Below are positions 52,620-60,975 of a DNA stretch of 64,000 bases, one piece after another. Position 1 is the stretch's first letter, and every line of letters begins with the position of its first letter. The notes beneath the pieces were generated by a model. The model ran no database searches. It was not told where the DNA came from and worked only from the letters and a program-made list of their open reading frames with translations. Location: contig CP151667.1 in NCBI GenBank assembly GCA_038400315.1, positions 3,855,174-3,919,173 on the forward strand, written 5' to 3'. The stretch is from Isosphaeraceae bacterium EP7 (GTDB taxonomy: Bacteria > Planctomycetota > Planctomycetia > Isosphaerales > Isosphaeraceae). The position numbers and the translations under genes are program-made.

Positions 52620-53545
52620 AGACGGTCTTCGCCGATTTCAACGCGATGACGGAAGCGGGCGATCTTCGGCTTGAATTGAATGGTTCAACGCGAGATCGAC
52701 GAGAACAGAACATCAAGATCGGCGACTGGGTATGGTTGAGCGACGGCGAACTCTTCGTCGGTGCCCTAGTCCGAGCCGATGAACAGGAAGGTGTCGTAGG
52801 AACACCCCGCTGGCGGACACTGGTCCATCTCGATGATGACGATGCGAAAGATTACTCCCGAATCGCCATCCAACTTAATCGAATCCAAAGTCAGCCCTCA
52901 CTCGATGTGGATGCCGCCGCCCAATCCTTTCGACTGCTGACGATTCTCGGATCCCTCGACGCACCAGAGGGTGTTCCTAGGATCCCGCGTGGTGTCTTCC
53001 ATTACTGCCGGGCAGTGGACTTGTCACTCCTGGATGAGCCGCAACTTGCATTGGTCGAGATTGTCGCGGCCAGGAATGGTCAATCAGGCAATCCGTATTA
53101 CGATCTTACATATTTGGACATCCTGTCTCGAGTTTCCCCTGCCCTTGCTGCCGAAGTGTCGCTCACCCTCGCGGCGGACCCCAACGCCACGGCGAAGGTT
53201 CTAGCCGCTTGCATCAATGTCCGATCTCAATTGACTCTCTTCGGATCAGATCAACGGTTCGAGACTGCCGGTCAGGAAATCCTCGGATGGATCGGACGAT
53301 TCGACCGGTTGCCGGACCGGGGGGATGTTCCTGCTTCGATCGTCGCATTGGTCTATCTTGTCCGTGGCCTTGTCTTGCTCCGCTCGGGCCGCCGGGACGA
53401 AGCGCACCATGTCTTGAGGATTGCGCAACAGATCGATCCGAGTAATCCGTCTATCGCGGAATCGGTTGGACTCGAGTCCTTCGATGACCAAGCTCGGGAT
53501 ATCGTTGCAAGACTCCGTGACCGGGCCTCGCTCCATGCTGCCTGA
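52616..53545 (+). CDS. Hypothetical protein with SH3-like start and TPR-like C-terminus, second gene of the unit
   Basis: The ATG at 52616 overlaps the preceding stop and gives 309 residues. Residues about 1-90 contain a beta-rich segment (IGDWVWLSDGELFVGALV, GTPRWRTLVHLDDDD) that could form an SH3-like barrel. Residues about 140-309 are helical: LDEPQLALVEIVAAR, AEVSLTLAADPNATAKVLAA, and a TPR-like stretch LRSGRRDEAHHVLRIAQQIDPSNPSIAESVG. No catalytic motif is evident. The gene is visibly lower in GC than both flanks. I do not recognise the family. The pairing with the 117-residue protein suggests a joint function. Confidence 0.65.
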   Translation: MKTVFADFNAMTEAGDLRLELNGSTRDRREQNIKIGDWVWLSDGELFVGALVRADEQEGVVGTPRWRTLVHLDDDDAKDYSRIAIQLNRIQSQPSLDVDAAAQSFRLLTILGSLDAPEGVPRIPRGVFHYCRAVDLSLLDEPQLALVEIVAARNGQSGNPYYDLTYLDILSRVSPALAAEVSLTLAADPNATAKVLAACINVRSQLTLFGSDQRFETAGQEILGWIGRFDRLPDRGDVPASIVALVYLVRGLVLLRSGRRDEAHHVLRIAQQIDPSNPSIAESVGLESFDDQARDIVARLRDRASLHAA

Positions 53546-53595
53546 CGCGTTTCGACTTCCAGTTGAACAAGGTTCTCCCAGCCGATCGTCCTCGG

Positions 53596-55227
53596 TCACT
53601 GCCCCTTGTTCAGCCGGTCGAAGTAGCCTTTGACCTGCTTCTCGACTCGCCTCGGAACTCTCTGGTTGGTGAGGGCTTCGGCGGCGAGGCCGGTGGCGGT
53701 CTCGAGGTCTCCCTGGACCTGGATCTGGCTCTCGCCCTTCATCTGGCGGCTTGGCGGGGCGAAGCCTTCGAAGATGGCCTTGCCCTTGGTGGGGTCGATC
53801 TTGACCTTGGTGGTGTAGGACGCGGTGTCGTCCTTGGCCTCATCTCGGTCCCCCTCGCCCTGGCCTTTCCCTCGTCCCTGGCCTTGCCCTCGGTTCTGGC
53901 GGCCGTTCATCATGTTGGCCATGCTCTCGCCGAGCTGGTTGACCCCGTCGCCCCCGGTCATCCCGCTCTTGGCGTCCTGGAGGTCGGCGAGGGCGTCGTC
54001 GAGGGTTTCCAGCTCCTGCATGTTCTTGGCCATCTCGGCGAGCTGCTTCTCGGTGGTGCCCAGTTGCTCGGCGGCCTTCTTCATGTCGCCCTTGGCCATC
54101 TGCTCCTCGGCCTTGGCCAGGGTCTCGGCCAGCTTCTTCAGGCCTTCCAGGTTCTTTGTCTGGTCCTGGAGCTTGGCCATCTCCTTGTTGAACTGCTCCT
54201 TGGTCAGTCCGCCGTTCTTGACGGCCTCTTCGAGCTGCTTCTTGCGCTGATCCATGTTGGCGAGCTTCTGGAGCTGCTGCTTCATCTCGCCGACCTGCTC
54301 TTTCAGCGCCTTCTTCTCGGCCTCGTTCATCTTGCCCGAGGCCATCTTCTCCTGGAGCTTCTTGATCTCGACGGCGGCCTTCTGGAAGTCGGCGTTGGCC
54401 AGGGCCTTCTTGAAGTCGTCGGCGGGGCCGTCGCTGGACATTTCTTTGAGCTGCTGGAGCTGGCGATTCACCTGCTCGGGGGAGCCAAGCTGCTTCTGGC
54501 GGTCCTTCACGGCGTCGGTCAGCTTGTTCAGCTCGACCAGGGCCTGGTCCTTCTTCGCGAGGGGGGCCTTGGCGATCTGGTCGGCGGCCTTCTCGATCTC
54601 GGCGAGGATCTTCTGGGCTTCGGAGAAGTCTTCCTTGTTCATCGCCTTGCGCTGGCTGGCGATGCGCTTGGCCAGGGCCTTGGACTGGGCCTCGACCACC
54701 TTGGCATCGAGCTTCGTGGCGGCGTCCTTCCCTTTGGCCGTCCTGGGGCCGGGCCACTGCGGGGCGTAGAGCAGGCCGATGGCCACGAGAGCGGGTAGGA
54801 GCGGGACCCAGGATCGGCCGGGCGGGCGGATCCCGAACTTCTCGGGGATTGCCAGCTCCTTGACGTGACGCACGGTGTCGGCGATCAAGGCACGGCCGGC
54901 CGGGGTCTCGTGGAGGTCGGCGGGCAGCGTCAGCGCGGTGCCCAGGCGCTCGTTCAACTCGAACGCACGGTCGATGGCGATCGCGGCGTCGACCCGGCTC
55001 GGGCCGCGGAAGACGGCGTATGCCAACGCCCCGACGAAGCCCAATCCCAGGGCGATCGCCAGCGGGGCCCATGCGGGGCCGGGCAGCGGCCGGCTGAATT
55101 TGCCGGCGCCGATGGCGATGGCGGCCAGGGCCAGCGTGATCGCCGTGCACCAGACGAGCGCGGTGAGGAACCTCCGGATGCGCAGGCGCCGCCAGACTTG
55201 CCCGATCGGCCTGTCCAACTCTTGCAT
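53596..55227 (-). CDS. Membrane-anchored coiled-coil protein (DUF4175-like)
   Basis: The 543-residue protein has two N-terminal hydrophobic segments (about 20-41, 53-70) and a third near 145-158 (LLPALVAIGLLYAPQW). Residues about 170-440 are a highly charged, Lys/Gln/Ala-rich coiled coil (for example KKQLEEAVKNGGLTKEQ, MAKLQDQTKNLEGLKKLAET). A Gln/Gly-rich linker (GRQNRGQGQGRGKGQGEGD) follows and ends in a short basic domain (TNQRVPRRVEKQVKGYFDRL). The layout matches large planctomycete and proteobacterial DUF4175-like proteins. An envelope-spanning or structural role is inferred. The gene is convergent with the A+T-rich unit. Confidence 0.75.
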   Translation of the reverse strand: MQELDRPIGQVWRRLRIRRFLTALVWCTAITLALAAIAIGAGKFSRPLPGPAWAPLAIALGLGFVGALAYAVFRGPSRVDAAIAIDRAFELNERLGTALTLPADLHETPAGRALIADTVRHVKELAIPEKFGIRPPGRSWVPLLPALVAIGLLYAPQWPGPRTAKGKDAATKLDAKVVEAQSKALAKRIASQRKAMNKEDFSEAQKILAEIEKAADQIAKAPLAKKDQALVELNKLTDAVKDRQKQLGSPEQVNRQLQQLKEMSSDGPADDFKKALANADFQKAAVEIKKLQEKMASGKMNEAEKKALKEQVGEMKQQLQKLANMDQRKKQLEEAVKNGGLTKEQFNKEMAKLQDQTKNLEGLKKLAETLAKAEEQMAKGDMKKAAEQLGTTEKQLAEMAKNMQELETLDDALADLQDAKSGMTGGDGVNQLGESMANMMNGRQNRGQGQGRGKGQGEGDRDEAKDDTASYTTKVKIDPTKGKAIFEGFAPPSRQMKGESQIQVQGDLETATGLAAEALTNQRVPRRVEKQVKGYFDRLNKGQ

Positions 55228-55345
55228 GGCTCGGCTCTCCTGAGCAGGGGGCGTCTGGCGGAGTTCGATCGACCGAGGAGGGCTCCTCCGACAGCCGTCA
55301 TATCAACCAGTGTAGGCGACCCATCGGCGGGGAGCAAGCCGTCCC

Positions 55346-55372
55346 CGGCCCCGGAGGCAGGTCCCGGGGCCG
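55346..55372 (-). terminator. Hairpin after the aminotransferase gene
   Basis: A perfect 9-bp stem (CGGCCCCGG, 55346-55354, with 55364-55372) and a 9-base loop lie just after the leftward aminotransferase stop, before the coiled-coil gene start. Confidence 0.55.
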
Positions 55373-55381
55373 AGGTTGAAA

Positions 55382-56587
55382 TCAGGGCTGCTTGTAGACC
55401 GATTCGGCGGCGGCGGCGGCCTCGTCGGGGCTCGCCTTGTGGCCCAGGTCGTTCAGGCAGGTGGCCAGGGCTCGCAGCACGAGGTCGACGTTCTCGGGCC
55501 TCGACCCGTAGCCCATCAGGCCGATCCGCCAGGCCTGCCCCTTCAACGAACCGAGACCGCCGCCGATCTCGATGCCCCAGTCGGCCAGGAGCCGCTTGCG
55601 CACGGCCAGGTCGTCGATTCCGGCGGGAATCCGGACGCAGTTGAGCTGCGGCAGTTGGTGGCCTTCGACCGTGACGTAGGGGATCCCGATCGCGGCGAGG
55701 CCGGCCTTCAAGGCCAGGTGGTTGGTCTTGTGGCGGGCGATCCGTGCGTCGAGGCCTTCTTCCAGGACGACGGCCAGGGCCTCGCGCAGGGCGTAGTTCA
55801 TGCTGATGGGGGCCGTGTGGTGGTAGAAGCGGTCGCTTCCCCAGTAGCGCTGGATCATCGACATGTCCAGGTACCAGCTCTGCACCTTCGTTTTGCGGTT
55901 GGCGATGACCTCGGCGGCCCTGGCGTTGAACGAGACGGGGGCCAGGCCCGGCGGGCAGCTCAAGCACTTCTGGGTGCCCGAGTAGATCGCGTCGATGCCC
56001 CAGGCGTCGACCTCGACGGGGATGCCCCCCAGGCTGGTCACGGCGTCGACGGCGATCATCGCGCCGGCCTCGTGAGCGATCTTGGCGATCTCCTCGATCG
56101 GCTGCCAGGCGCCGGTGGACGTCTCGGCCTGGACGATGCCGACGACCTTGGGGGAGAATTCCTTGACGGCCTTGCGGACTTCCTCGGGGTCGAAAATCTC
56201 GCCATAAGGCCGCTCGATCGACTTGACCTCGGCGCGGCTCCGCTCGGCGACGTCGACCATCCGCCCGCCGAAGACGCCGTTGACGCAGACGAGCATCCGG
56301 TCGCCGGGCTCGATCAGGTTGACGACGACCGCCTCCATCCCCGCCGAGCCGGTGCCCGAGATGGCCATCGTCAGGCGATTCTCGGTGCGGAAGACCTGGC
56401 GCAAGAACCCCTGGGTCTCGTCCATCAGGGCGATGAACTCGGGGTCGAGGTGGCCGAGCAGGGGCATGCCCAGGGCTTCGAGCACGCGCGGATGGGCCTC
56501 GCTGGGCCCGGGGCCGAGCAGGACCCGTGGCGAGGGGTGGAACCGGGGGATCGACGTCTTCGAGGTCGGCTGGTCGGCGATGGCCAA
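55382..56587 (-). CDS. Class V aminotransferase (alanine-glyoxylate / serine-pyruvate type)
   Basis: The 401-residue PLP enzyme has LLGPGPSEAHPRVLEAL, AISGTGSAGMEAVVVNLIEPGD, the Asp-containing AMIAVDAVTSLGGIPVEVD and the Schiff-base Lys in SGTQKCLSCPPGLAPVSF. RIGLMGYGSRPENV closes the fold. These match serine-pyruvate/alanine-glyoxylate aminotransferases (AGXT type) that interconvert serine or alanine with glyoxylate or pyruvate. The second substrate is not certain. It precedes an isochorismatase-like gene on the same strand by about 73 bases. Confidence 0.93.
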   Translation of the reverse strand: MAIADQPTSKTSIPRFHPSPRVLLGPGPSEAHPRVLEALGMPLLGHLDPEFIALMDETQGFLRQVFRTENRLTMAISGTGSAGMEAVVVNLIEPGDRMLVCVNGVFGGRMVDVAERSRAEVKSIERPYGEIFDPEEVRKAVKEFSPKVVGIVQAETSTGAWQPIEEIAKIAHEAGAMIAVDAVTSLGGIPVEVDAWGIDAIYSGTQKCLSCPPGLAPVSFNARAAEVIANRKTKVQSWYLDMSMIQRYWGSDRFYHHTAPISMNYALREALAVVLEEGLDARIARHKTNHLALKAGLAAIGIPYVTVEGHQLPQLNCVRIPAGIDDLAVRKRLLADWGIEIGGGLGSLKGQAWRIGLMGYGSRPENVDLVLRALATCLNDLGHKASPDEAAAAAESVYKQP

Positions 56588-56660
56588 GGTTCGGCTCCTG
56601 GAACGGACGCGGGGGCGGGGCAGGGGGGAGGCCGTCCGTGCGTCCGTCTCTCTCGGGTCG

Positions 56661-57257
56661 TCAGTCTCGGGCTTGCGAGGAAACTTCCATGTTAGCGGCG
56701 GCCCCGCGGTCTTTCACCAGGGCGCTGATCGCCTTGAAATTGGGATGCCTCGAAGACTCGGTCCATTCGAAGAGGATCGCCTCGGTGGTGGAGACGACGA
56801 CGCCGGCCCGCTCCAGGCGGCGCAGGGCGAATTCGTAGTCGACCTGGTGACGCGATGCGACGGCGTCGGCGGCGACCTGGACGGTCAGGCCGAGTCTCAT
56901 CAGTTCCAGGGCGGTCTGGGCCACGCAGATATGGGCCTCGATGCCCGCGAGCGTGATGTGGCGTAACGACCGTTCCGCGATCAGGAGGACCAGCTCGGGG
57001 ACTTCCCCGCAGTGGAAATTCGTCTTGGAAAGCCGGTGGGCCACGCGATCGGCGATGGCCGCCACCGACGGGCCGAGGCCCTGGGGGTATTGCTCGGTGG
57101 CGACGACCGGAATCTCGAGCAGGCCGGCCCCGTCGATCAGCCGGGCCGCGTTACCGACGACCTCGTCGCGAGCCGGGATCTTCGCCAGCAACTTGCCTTG
57201 GAGGTCGACGATGAGCAAGGCCGCGTGCTGGTGAGTGAGCCGTTCAAAGGACGTCAA
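56661..57257 (-). CDS. Isochorismatase-family hydrolase
   Basis: The 198-residue protein shows the cysteine-hydrolase triad of the family: Asp in LLIVDLQGKLL, Lys in LSKTNFHCGEV and Cys in LAGIEAHICVAQTALEL. VVATEQYPQGLG is also typical. It is closest in style to nicotinamidase/YcaC-like or ISOC-domain proteins whose substrates vary. There is no signal peptide. The adjacent aminotransferase gene starts about 73 bases downstream and may be co-transcribed. The 287 bases upstream are A+T-richer and should hold the promoter. Confidence 0.88.
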   Translation of the reverse strand: MTSFERLTHQHAALLIVDLQGKLLAKIPARDEVVGNAARLIDGAGLLEIPVVATEQYPQGLGPSVAAIADRVAHRLSKTNFHCGEVPELVLLIAERSLRHITLAGIEAHICVAQTALELMRLGLTVQVAADAVASRHQVDYEFALRRLERAGVVVSTTEAILFEWTESSRHPNFKAISALVKDRGAAANMEVSSQARD

Positions 57258-57544
57258 TGCAAGGCCTCCAAAATCGACCGAGAACCGTCGCGGGATGCCG
57301 AGAACGATCGCGGGATGCTATGGGCGGGGGCCGCCGTTGGTCAAGTCTGGGGAAGACGTTCAATTTGACTCGTTGGAGCCTATTTTTGGTTGATAAGACT
57401 TTGCTTTTGTGCAAAGGTAATCCACACAGTTTGTCCTAATCCGACGTCTTTTTTGCCCGCCACGCGATCGAGCTTGGCGGCGTCGGGGTATGCGCGGGAT
57501 GAGCTAACTCTCTCCTCCATTCCGTCCTGCCGGGAGGCATTTCG

Positions 57545-58480
57545 ATGAGACTTCGGGCATCCGTCCGTCGGGGATTCACCCTGATCGAGCTGCTGGTGGT
57601 GATCTCCATCATCGCCGTCCTGATCGCTCTTTTACTGCCAGCGGTCCAGTCGGCACGCGAGGCGGCCCGCCGCGCGCAATGCATCAACAACCTGAAGCAA
57701 ATCGGCCTGGCGTGCCACAATTATGGCGACATCAATGGGATCTTCCCGTCGCAGGTCGGCGGAATTCCGACCTGGTTCCTCCAGTCGGACTACCGGACGA
57801 GCTGGATGGTCCAGATCCTGCCGATGATCGAGCAGACGAACCTGTTCAACGCCTACAACTTCGCGGCGGACCGGGCGGCGTACTCGGCCACCAACACGAC
57901 GGTGATGGCCACCCCGATCAACGGCTACGTCTGCCCGAGCTACCCCGGCCCGGTCCTCCAGCAGGGGCAGTCCGACTGGAATGGCTATGCGGGGACGATC
58001 GGGACGGCCCCGGCCACCTGGTTCATCGCGGGTACCTGCTACAAGGGGAACCTGGGCGACAACACGACGGGACCATTCCCGGGCTCGAATAATGCCTACG
58101 GCGACCTGAACGGCACCCAGCCGACGGCCACCGGCATCTTCTGGCGTGCCCAGATGGTGGTGAGCATCCCCTCGATCACCGACGGGACTAGCAACACTCT
58201 CCTGACCGGCGAGGCCCTGCCCAACACCTGCAACTGGAACGCCTGGTCGGAGAGCAACTCGTCGGTCGCCACGACCTCGATCCCGATCAATCAGAAGGTC
58301 AACAAAGATCGGGGGAACCCCGGCTACTGCTACGGGTTCCGCAGCCAGCACCCCGGCGGGATGAACGTCGGCATGTGCGACGGCTCGGTCAGGTTCCTCA
58401 AGGAGACGATCAGCCCGCTCGTCTACCGGGGGATCAGCACCCGCGCCGGCGGCGAGGTCCTGAGCTCGGATGCGTACTGA
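57545..58480 (+). CDS. DUF1559 pseudopilin-like protein
   Basis: The 311-residue protein begins with a prepilin signal: VRRG then FTLIELLVVISII, with the cleavage site after Gly10 and Glu at mature +5. The DUF1559 body follows: AREAARRAQCINNLKQIGLA, a Trp/Tyr-rich region, SITDGTSNTLLTGE and the closing block SQHPGGMNVGMCDGSVRFL. Planctomycetes have many of these, and their function is not established. GGGAGG precedes the ATG. A small lipoprotein gene follows 25 bases on, a common pairing. Confidence 0.95.
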   Translation: MRLRASVRRGFTLIELLVVISIIAVLIALLLPAVQSAREAARRAQCINNLKQIGLACHNYGDINGIFPSQVGGIPTWFLQSDYRTSWMVQILPMIEQTNLFNAYNFAADRAAYSATNTTVMATPINGYVCPSYPGPVLQQGQSDWNGYAGTIGTAPATWFIAGTCYKGNLGDNTTGPFPGSNNAYGDLNGTQPTATGIFWRAQMVVSIPSITDGTSNTLLTGEALPNTCNWNAWSESNSSVATTSIPINQKVNKDRGNPGYCYGFRSQHPGGMNVGMCDGSVRFLKETISPLVYRGISTRAGGEVLSSDAY

Positions 58481-58505
58481 ACACCTCGCTGCGGAGCCTC
58501 AACTC

Positions 58506-58937
58506 ATGACGATGCAGACCGTTCGGGTCCAGTTCCTCGCGGCGGCCGTCGGCCTGGGGCTTGGGCTGGGATGCCAGGCCAAGTCGGACTACCCCGAGAC
58601 CGTGCCCGTCTCCGGGAAGGTGAGTTACCGCGGGCAGGCGCTGCCCAAGGGGACGATTACGTTCCAGTCGGACGAAGGTCACGCGGCCACGGGCCAGATC
58701 GGCGAGGGGGGGCAGTATCACCTGTCCACGTTCGGCGAGGGCGATGGGGCAGTTCCGGGCCATCATCGGGTGATCGTCATCGCCAATGACGGCGACGAGC
58801 ACCTGATGCCGGGGTCGTCTCCGGGATACAAGAAGCCGACGGATCTCGTGCCCAAGAAGTACGGCAAGGTCGAGACCTCTGGGCTGGAAGAAGTCGTCTC
58901 GAAGGACAAGACGTCCTACGACATCGACATCAAGTGA
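58506..58937 (+). CDS. Small lipoprotein next to the pseudopilin
   Basis: The ATG at 58506 (MTMQTVRVQFLAAAVG) gives 143 residues. A lipoprotein signal ends GLGLGC. The mature part (VPVSGKVSYRGQALPKGTITF, SGLEEVVSKDKTSYDIDIK) resembles a carboxypeptidase-regulatory-like or transthyretin-like beta sandwich, typical of planctomycete lipoproteins following DUF1559 genes. The two are probably co-transcribed and end in one hairpin. Function unknown. Confidence 0.85.
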   Translation: MTMQTVRVQFLAAAVGLGLGLGCQAKSDYPETVPVSGKVSYRGQALPKGTITFQSDEGHAATGQIGEGGQYHLSTFGEGDGAVPGHHRVIVIANDGDEHLMPGSSPGYKKPTDLVPKKYGKVETSGLEEVVSKDKTSYDIDIK

Positions 58938-58944
58938 GCATCGG

Positions 58945-58979
58945 CGGCGGCCCGCGCCCCGACCGGGGCCGGGCCGCCG
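58945..58979 (+). terminator. Terminator after the pseudopilin/lipoprotein pair
   Basis: A 10-bp stem (CGGCGGCCCG with its complement at 58970-58979) extends by GCCCC/GGGGC after a one-base bulge and has a 4-base loop. Confidence 0.75.
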
Positions 58980-59166
58980 CAGGCCTCCCAACTTCCCCTT
59001 CCCGGCCTGGGGCCCGGGACACGGCGTGATCGGCGACCTTGCTCGCCGCAGCCGTGGGGATTAAGATGGAACGGTCGAGTCGTGGGCCCAACCTTACGGC
59101 CCGCGTCCGGCGTCCATTCGGGTGCCTTCTTCGGGCTCCCCCGATCACTCCTGAGTCGGCCGCTCC

Positions 59167-60975
59167 GTGACCGATCGTCCGATCGAAAAACCCCGGCTCC
59201 TCGTCATCGAGCGAGATTCCCGAGCCGGGGCTTCGGCCCGCGACCGCCTCTCCGACGAGTTTCAGATCACCGTCGCGCGGAGCATGGCCCGTGCGCTGGT
59301 CTTGCTGCGAGAACGCGAGTTCTCCGGCGTCTACGTCGACTCGACTCAATTGTCCGCGGTCCGATGGGCGGGCGTCATGATCCAGGCCGATGAGATCCTC
59401 GAGGCCATCGCCGACGGGGTCGCGGTGGTCGACACTGACCTGAACATCGTCTGGGTCAACCCCGAGTTCCACCTGCTGGTGCCGCCGGAGAACGACCCGA
59501 TCGGCCGGCAGTTCTACCGGGCGCTGGGGTCTCCCGAGATCGTCGGCACCGAGCCCTGCCCGTTCACCACGGCGGTTGCCTCTCGCACCACGTCGGCCAC
59601 CGAGCTGCGGGTGAACGCGAACCGGTTCCTGCGGGTGACGGTCACTCCGGTCTTCGACCGATCCGGGACGCTGACGCACCACATCGCCCTGACGCGTGAC
59701 ATCACGAGCGAGACGCTCCAGCAGCAGAAGATCGACGCCATCCACAAGGCGGGCGACGAGCTGGCCGACCTCAAGCCCGAAGAACTCGCCGAGATGGGGG
59801 TCGAGGAGCGCACCGACCTCCTGAAGTACAACATCGCCCGCCACATGCGCGACCTCCTGGGCCTCGACTTCATCGAGATCCGCCTGCTCGACCGGACCAA
59901 CGACCGGCTGGTCCCCCTGCTGACCGAGGGGATGACCCCGCGCGCCGCGACCCGCGAGCTGTTCGCCCGCAAGGAGGGCAACGGAGTCACCGGCTTCGTC
60001 GCGGCTACCGGCCTGAGCTATCTCTGCACCGACACGGCCAACGACCCGCTCTACCTGGAAGGGGCCGCCGGGGCCCGCAGCTCGCTGACGGTCCCGCTGA
60101 ACTATCACGGGACGGTCATCGGCACGCTGAACGTCGAGAATGGCCAGCCCAACGCGTTCGACGAGAAAGATCGGCAGTTCCTGGAGATTTACGCCCGCAA
60201 TATCGCCGCGGCCATCAACACGCTGGAACTCCTCCAGGCCGAGAAGATCGGCGCCGCCAGCGCCTCGGTCGAGGCGATCAGCCGCGAGCTGGCGCTGCCG
60301 CTCGACGAGATCATCTCCGACGCCACCACGGCGCTCGACCGCTACGCGGGGCACGATGAGGACATCATCGCTCGGCTGAAGCACCTGCTTTATCGGGCCC
60401 GCGAGATCCGGGGCCTGATCCACAAGGCGGGCTCTGAGGTGGCCTCCGAGGGCAAGCCCCCCGGAGAGCGCGTGCTGCCGAAGCTCGCCGGCTCCCGGGT
60501 GCTGGTCGTCGACGCCGACGAGGCGGTCCGCCGCGCCGCCCACCAGCTTCTGGGGCGCCACGGTGCGATCGTCGAGACGGCCCAGAACGCCCACGAGGCC
60601 ATCGCCCTGGCGAGGCAGACCCCTTACTCGGCGGCGATGACCGACATCCGCCTTCCCGACCTGGACGGCTACGAGATCTTCCGCCGGTTGCGCGAGGTCC
60701 AGCCCGGCATGCCGATCATCATGATGACCGGGTTCGGCTACGACCCGGCCCACGCCATCGTCAAGGCCCGGCGCGAGGGGATGCAGTCGGTCCTCTACAA
60801 GCCGTTCCGCGTGGACCGTCTGATCGAAGCCATCGAGCTGGCGGTCCGCCCGCCCGCTCGCCCGGAAGAACCCCCGCCCGCTCCCCCGGAAACGCCTCCG
60901 CCCGGCGGCGAAGGCGACGCGAAGGATTCGCCCCCGTCCCCGCCTCCTTCCTCGCCCGAGCCCACTTCCCTATGA
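59167..60975 (+). CDS. PAS-GAF signalling protein with degenerate kinase core and C-terminal receiver
   Basis: The start is GTG at 59167; 602 residues. Residues 1-60 (LLVIERDSRAGASARDRL ... VYVDS) look like the first half of a receiver domain. A PAS-like domain (about 75-200, ILEAIADGVAVVDTDLN), a GAF domain (about 220-365, DLLGLDFIEIRLLDRT, ARSSLTVPLNYHG) and a helical segment (ISRELALPLDEIISDA) follow. That segment resembles a histidine-kinase DHp helix but has Arg where the phosphorylated His should be, and no ATP-binding domain follows. The C-terminal receiver (about 445-575) is intact: DADE, the phospho-Asp in MTDIRLPDLDGYE, the Thr of MMTG and the Lys of YKPF. A Pro-rich tail ends it. 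The stop overlaps the next ATG. Confidence 0.88.
   Translation: MTDRPIEKPRLLVIERDSRAGASARDRLSDEFQITVARSMARALVLLREREFSGVYVDSTQLSAVRWAGVMIQADEILEAIADGVAVVDTDLNIVWVNPEFHLLVPPENDPIGRQFYRALGSPEIVGTEPCPFTTAVASRTTSATELRVNANRFLRVTVTPVFDRSGTLTHHIALTRDITSETLQQQKIDAIHKAGDELADLKPEELAEMGVEERTDLLKYNIARHMRDLLGLDFIEIRLLDRTNDRLVPLLTEGMTPRAATRELFARKEGNGVTGFVAATGLSYLCTDTANDPLYLEGAAGARSSLTVPLNYHGTVIGTLNVENGQPNAFDEKDRQFLEIYARNIAAAINTLELLQAEKIGAASASVEAISRELALPLDEIISDATTALDRYAGHDEDIIARLKHLLYRAREIRGLIHKAGSEVASEGKPPGERVLPKLAGSRVLVVDADEAVRRAAHQLLGRHGAIVETAQNAHEAIALARQTPYSAAMTDIRLPDLDGYEIFRRLREVQPGMPIIMMTGFGYDPAHAIVKARREGMQSVLYKPFRVDRLIEAIELAVRPPARPEEPPPAPPETPPPGGEGDAKDSPPSPPPSSPEPTSL

Noticed and set aside
58930-60753. 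607-codon leftward open frame opposite the PAS-GAF-receiver gene
   Set aside because: The rightward gene has intact domains and coupling to the next gene; the leftward frame has no domains.
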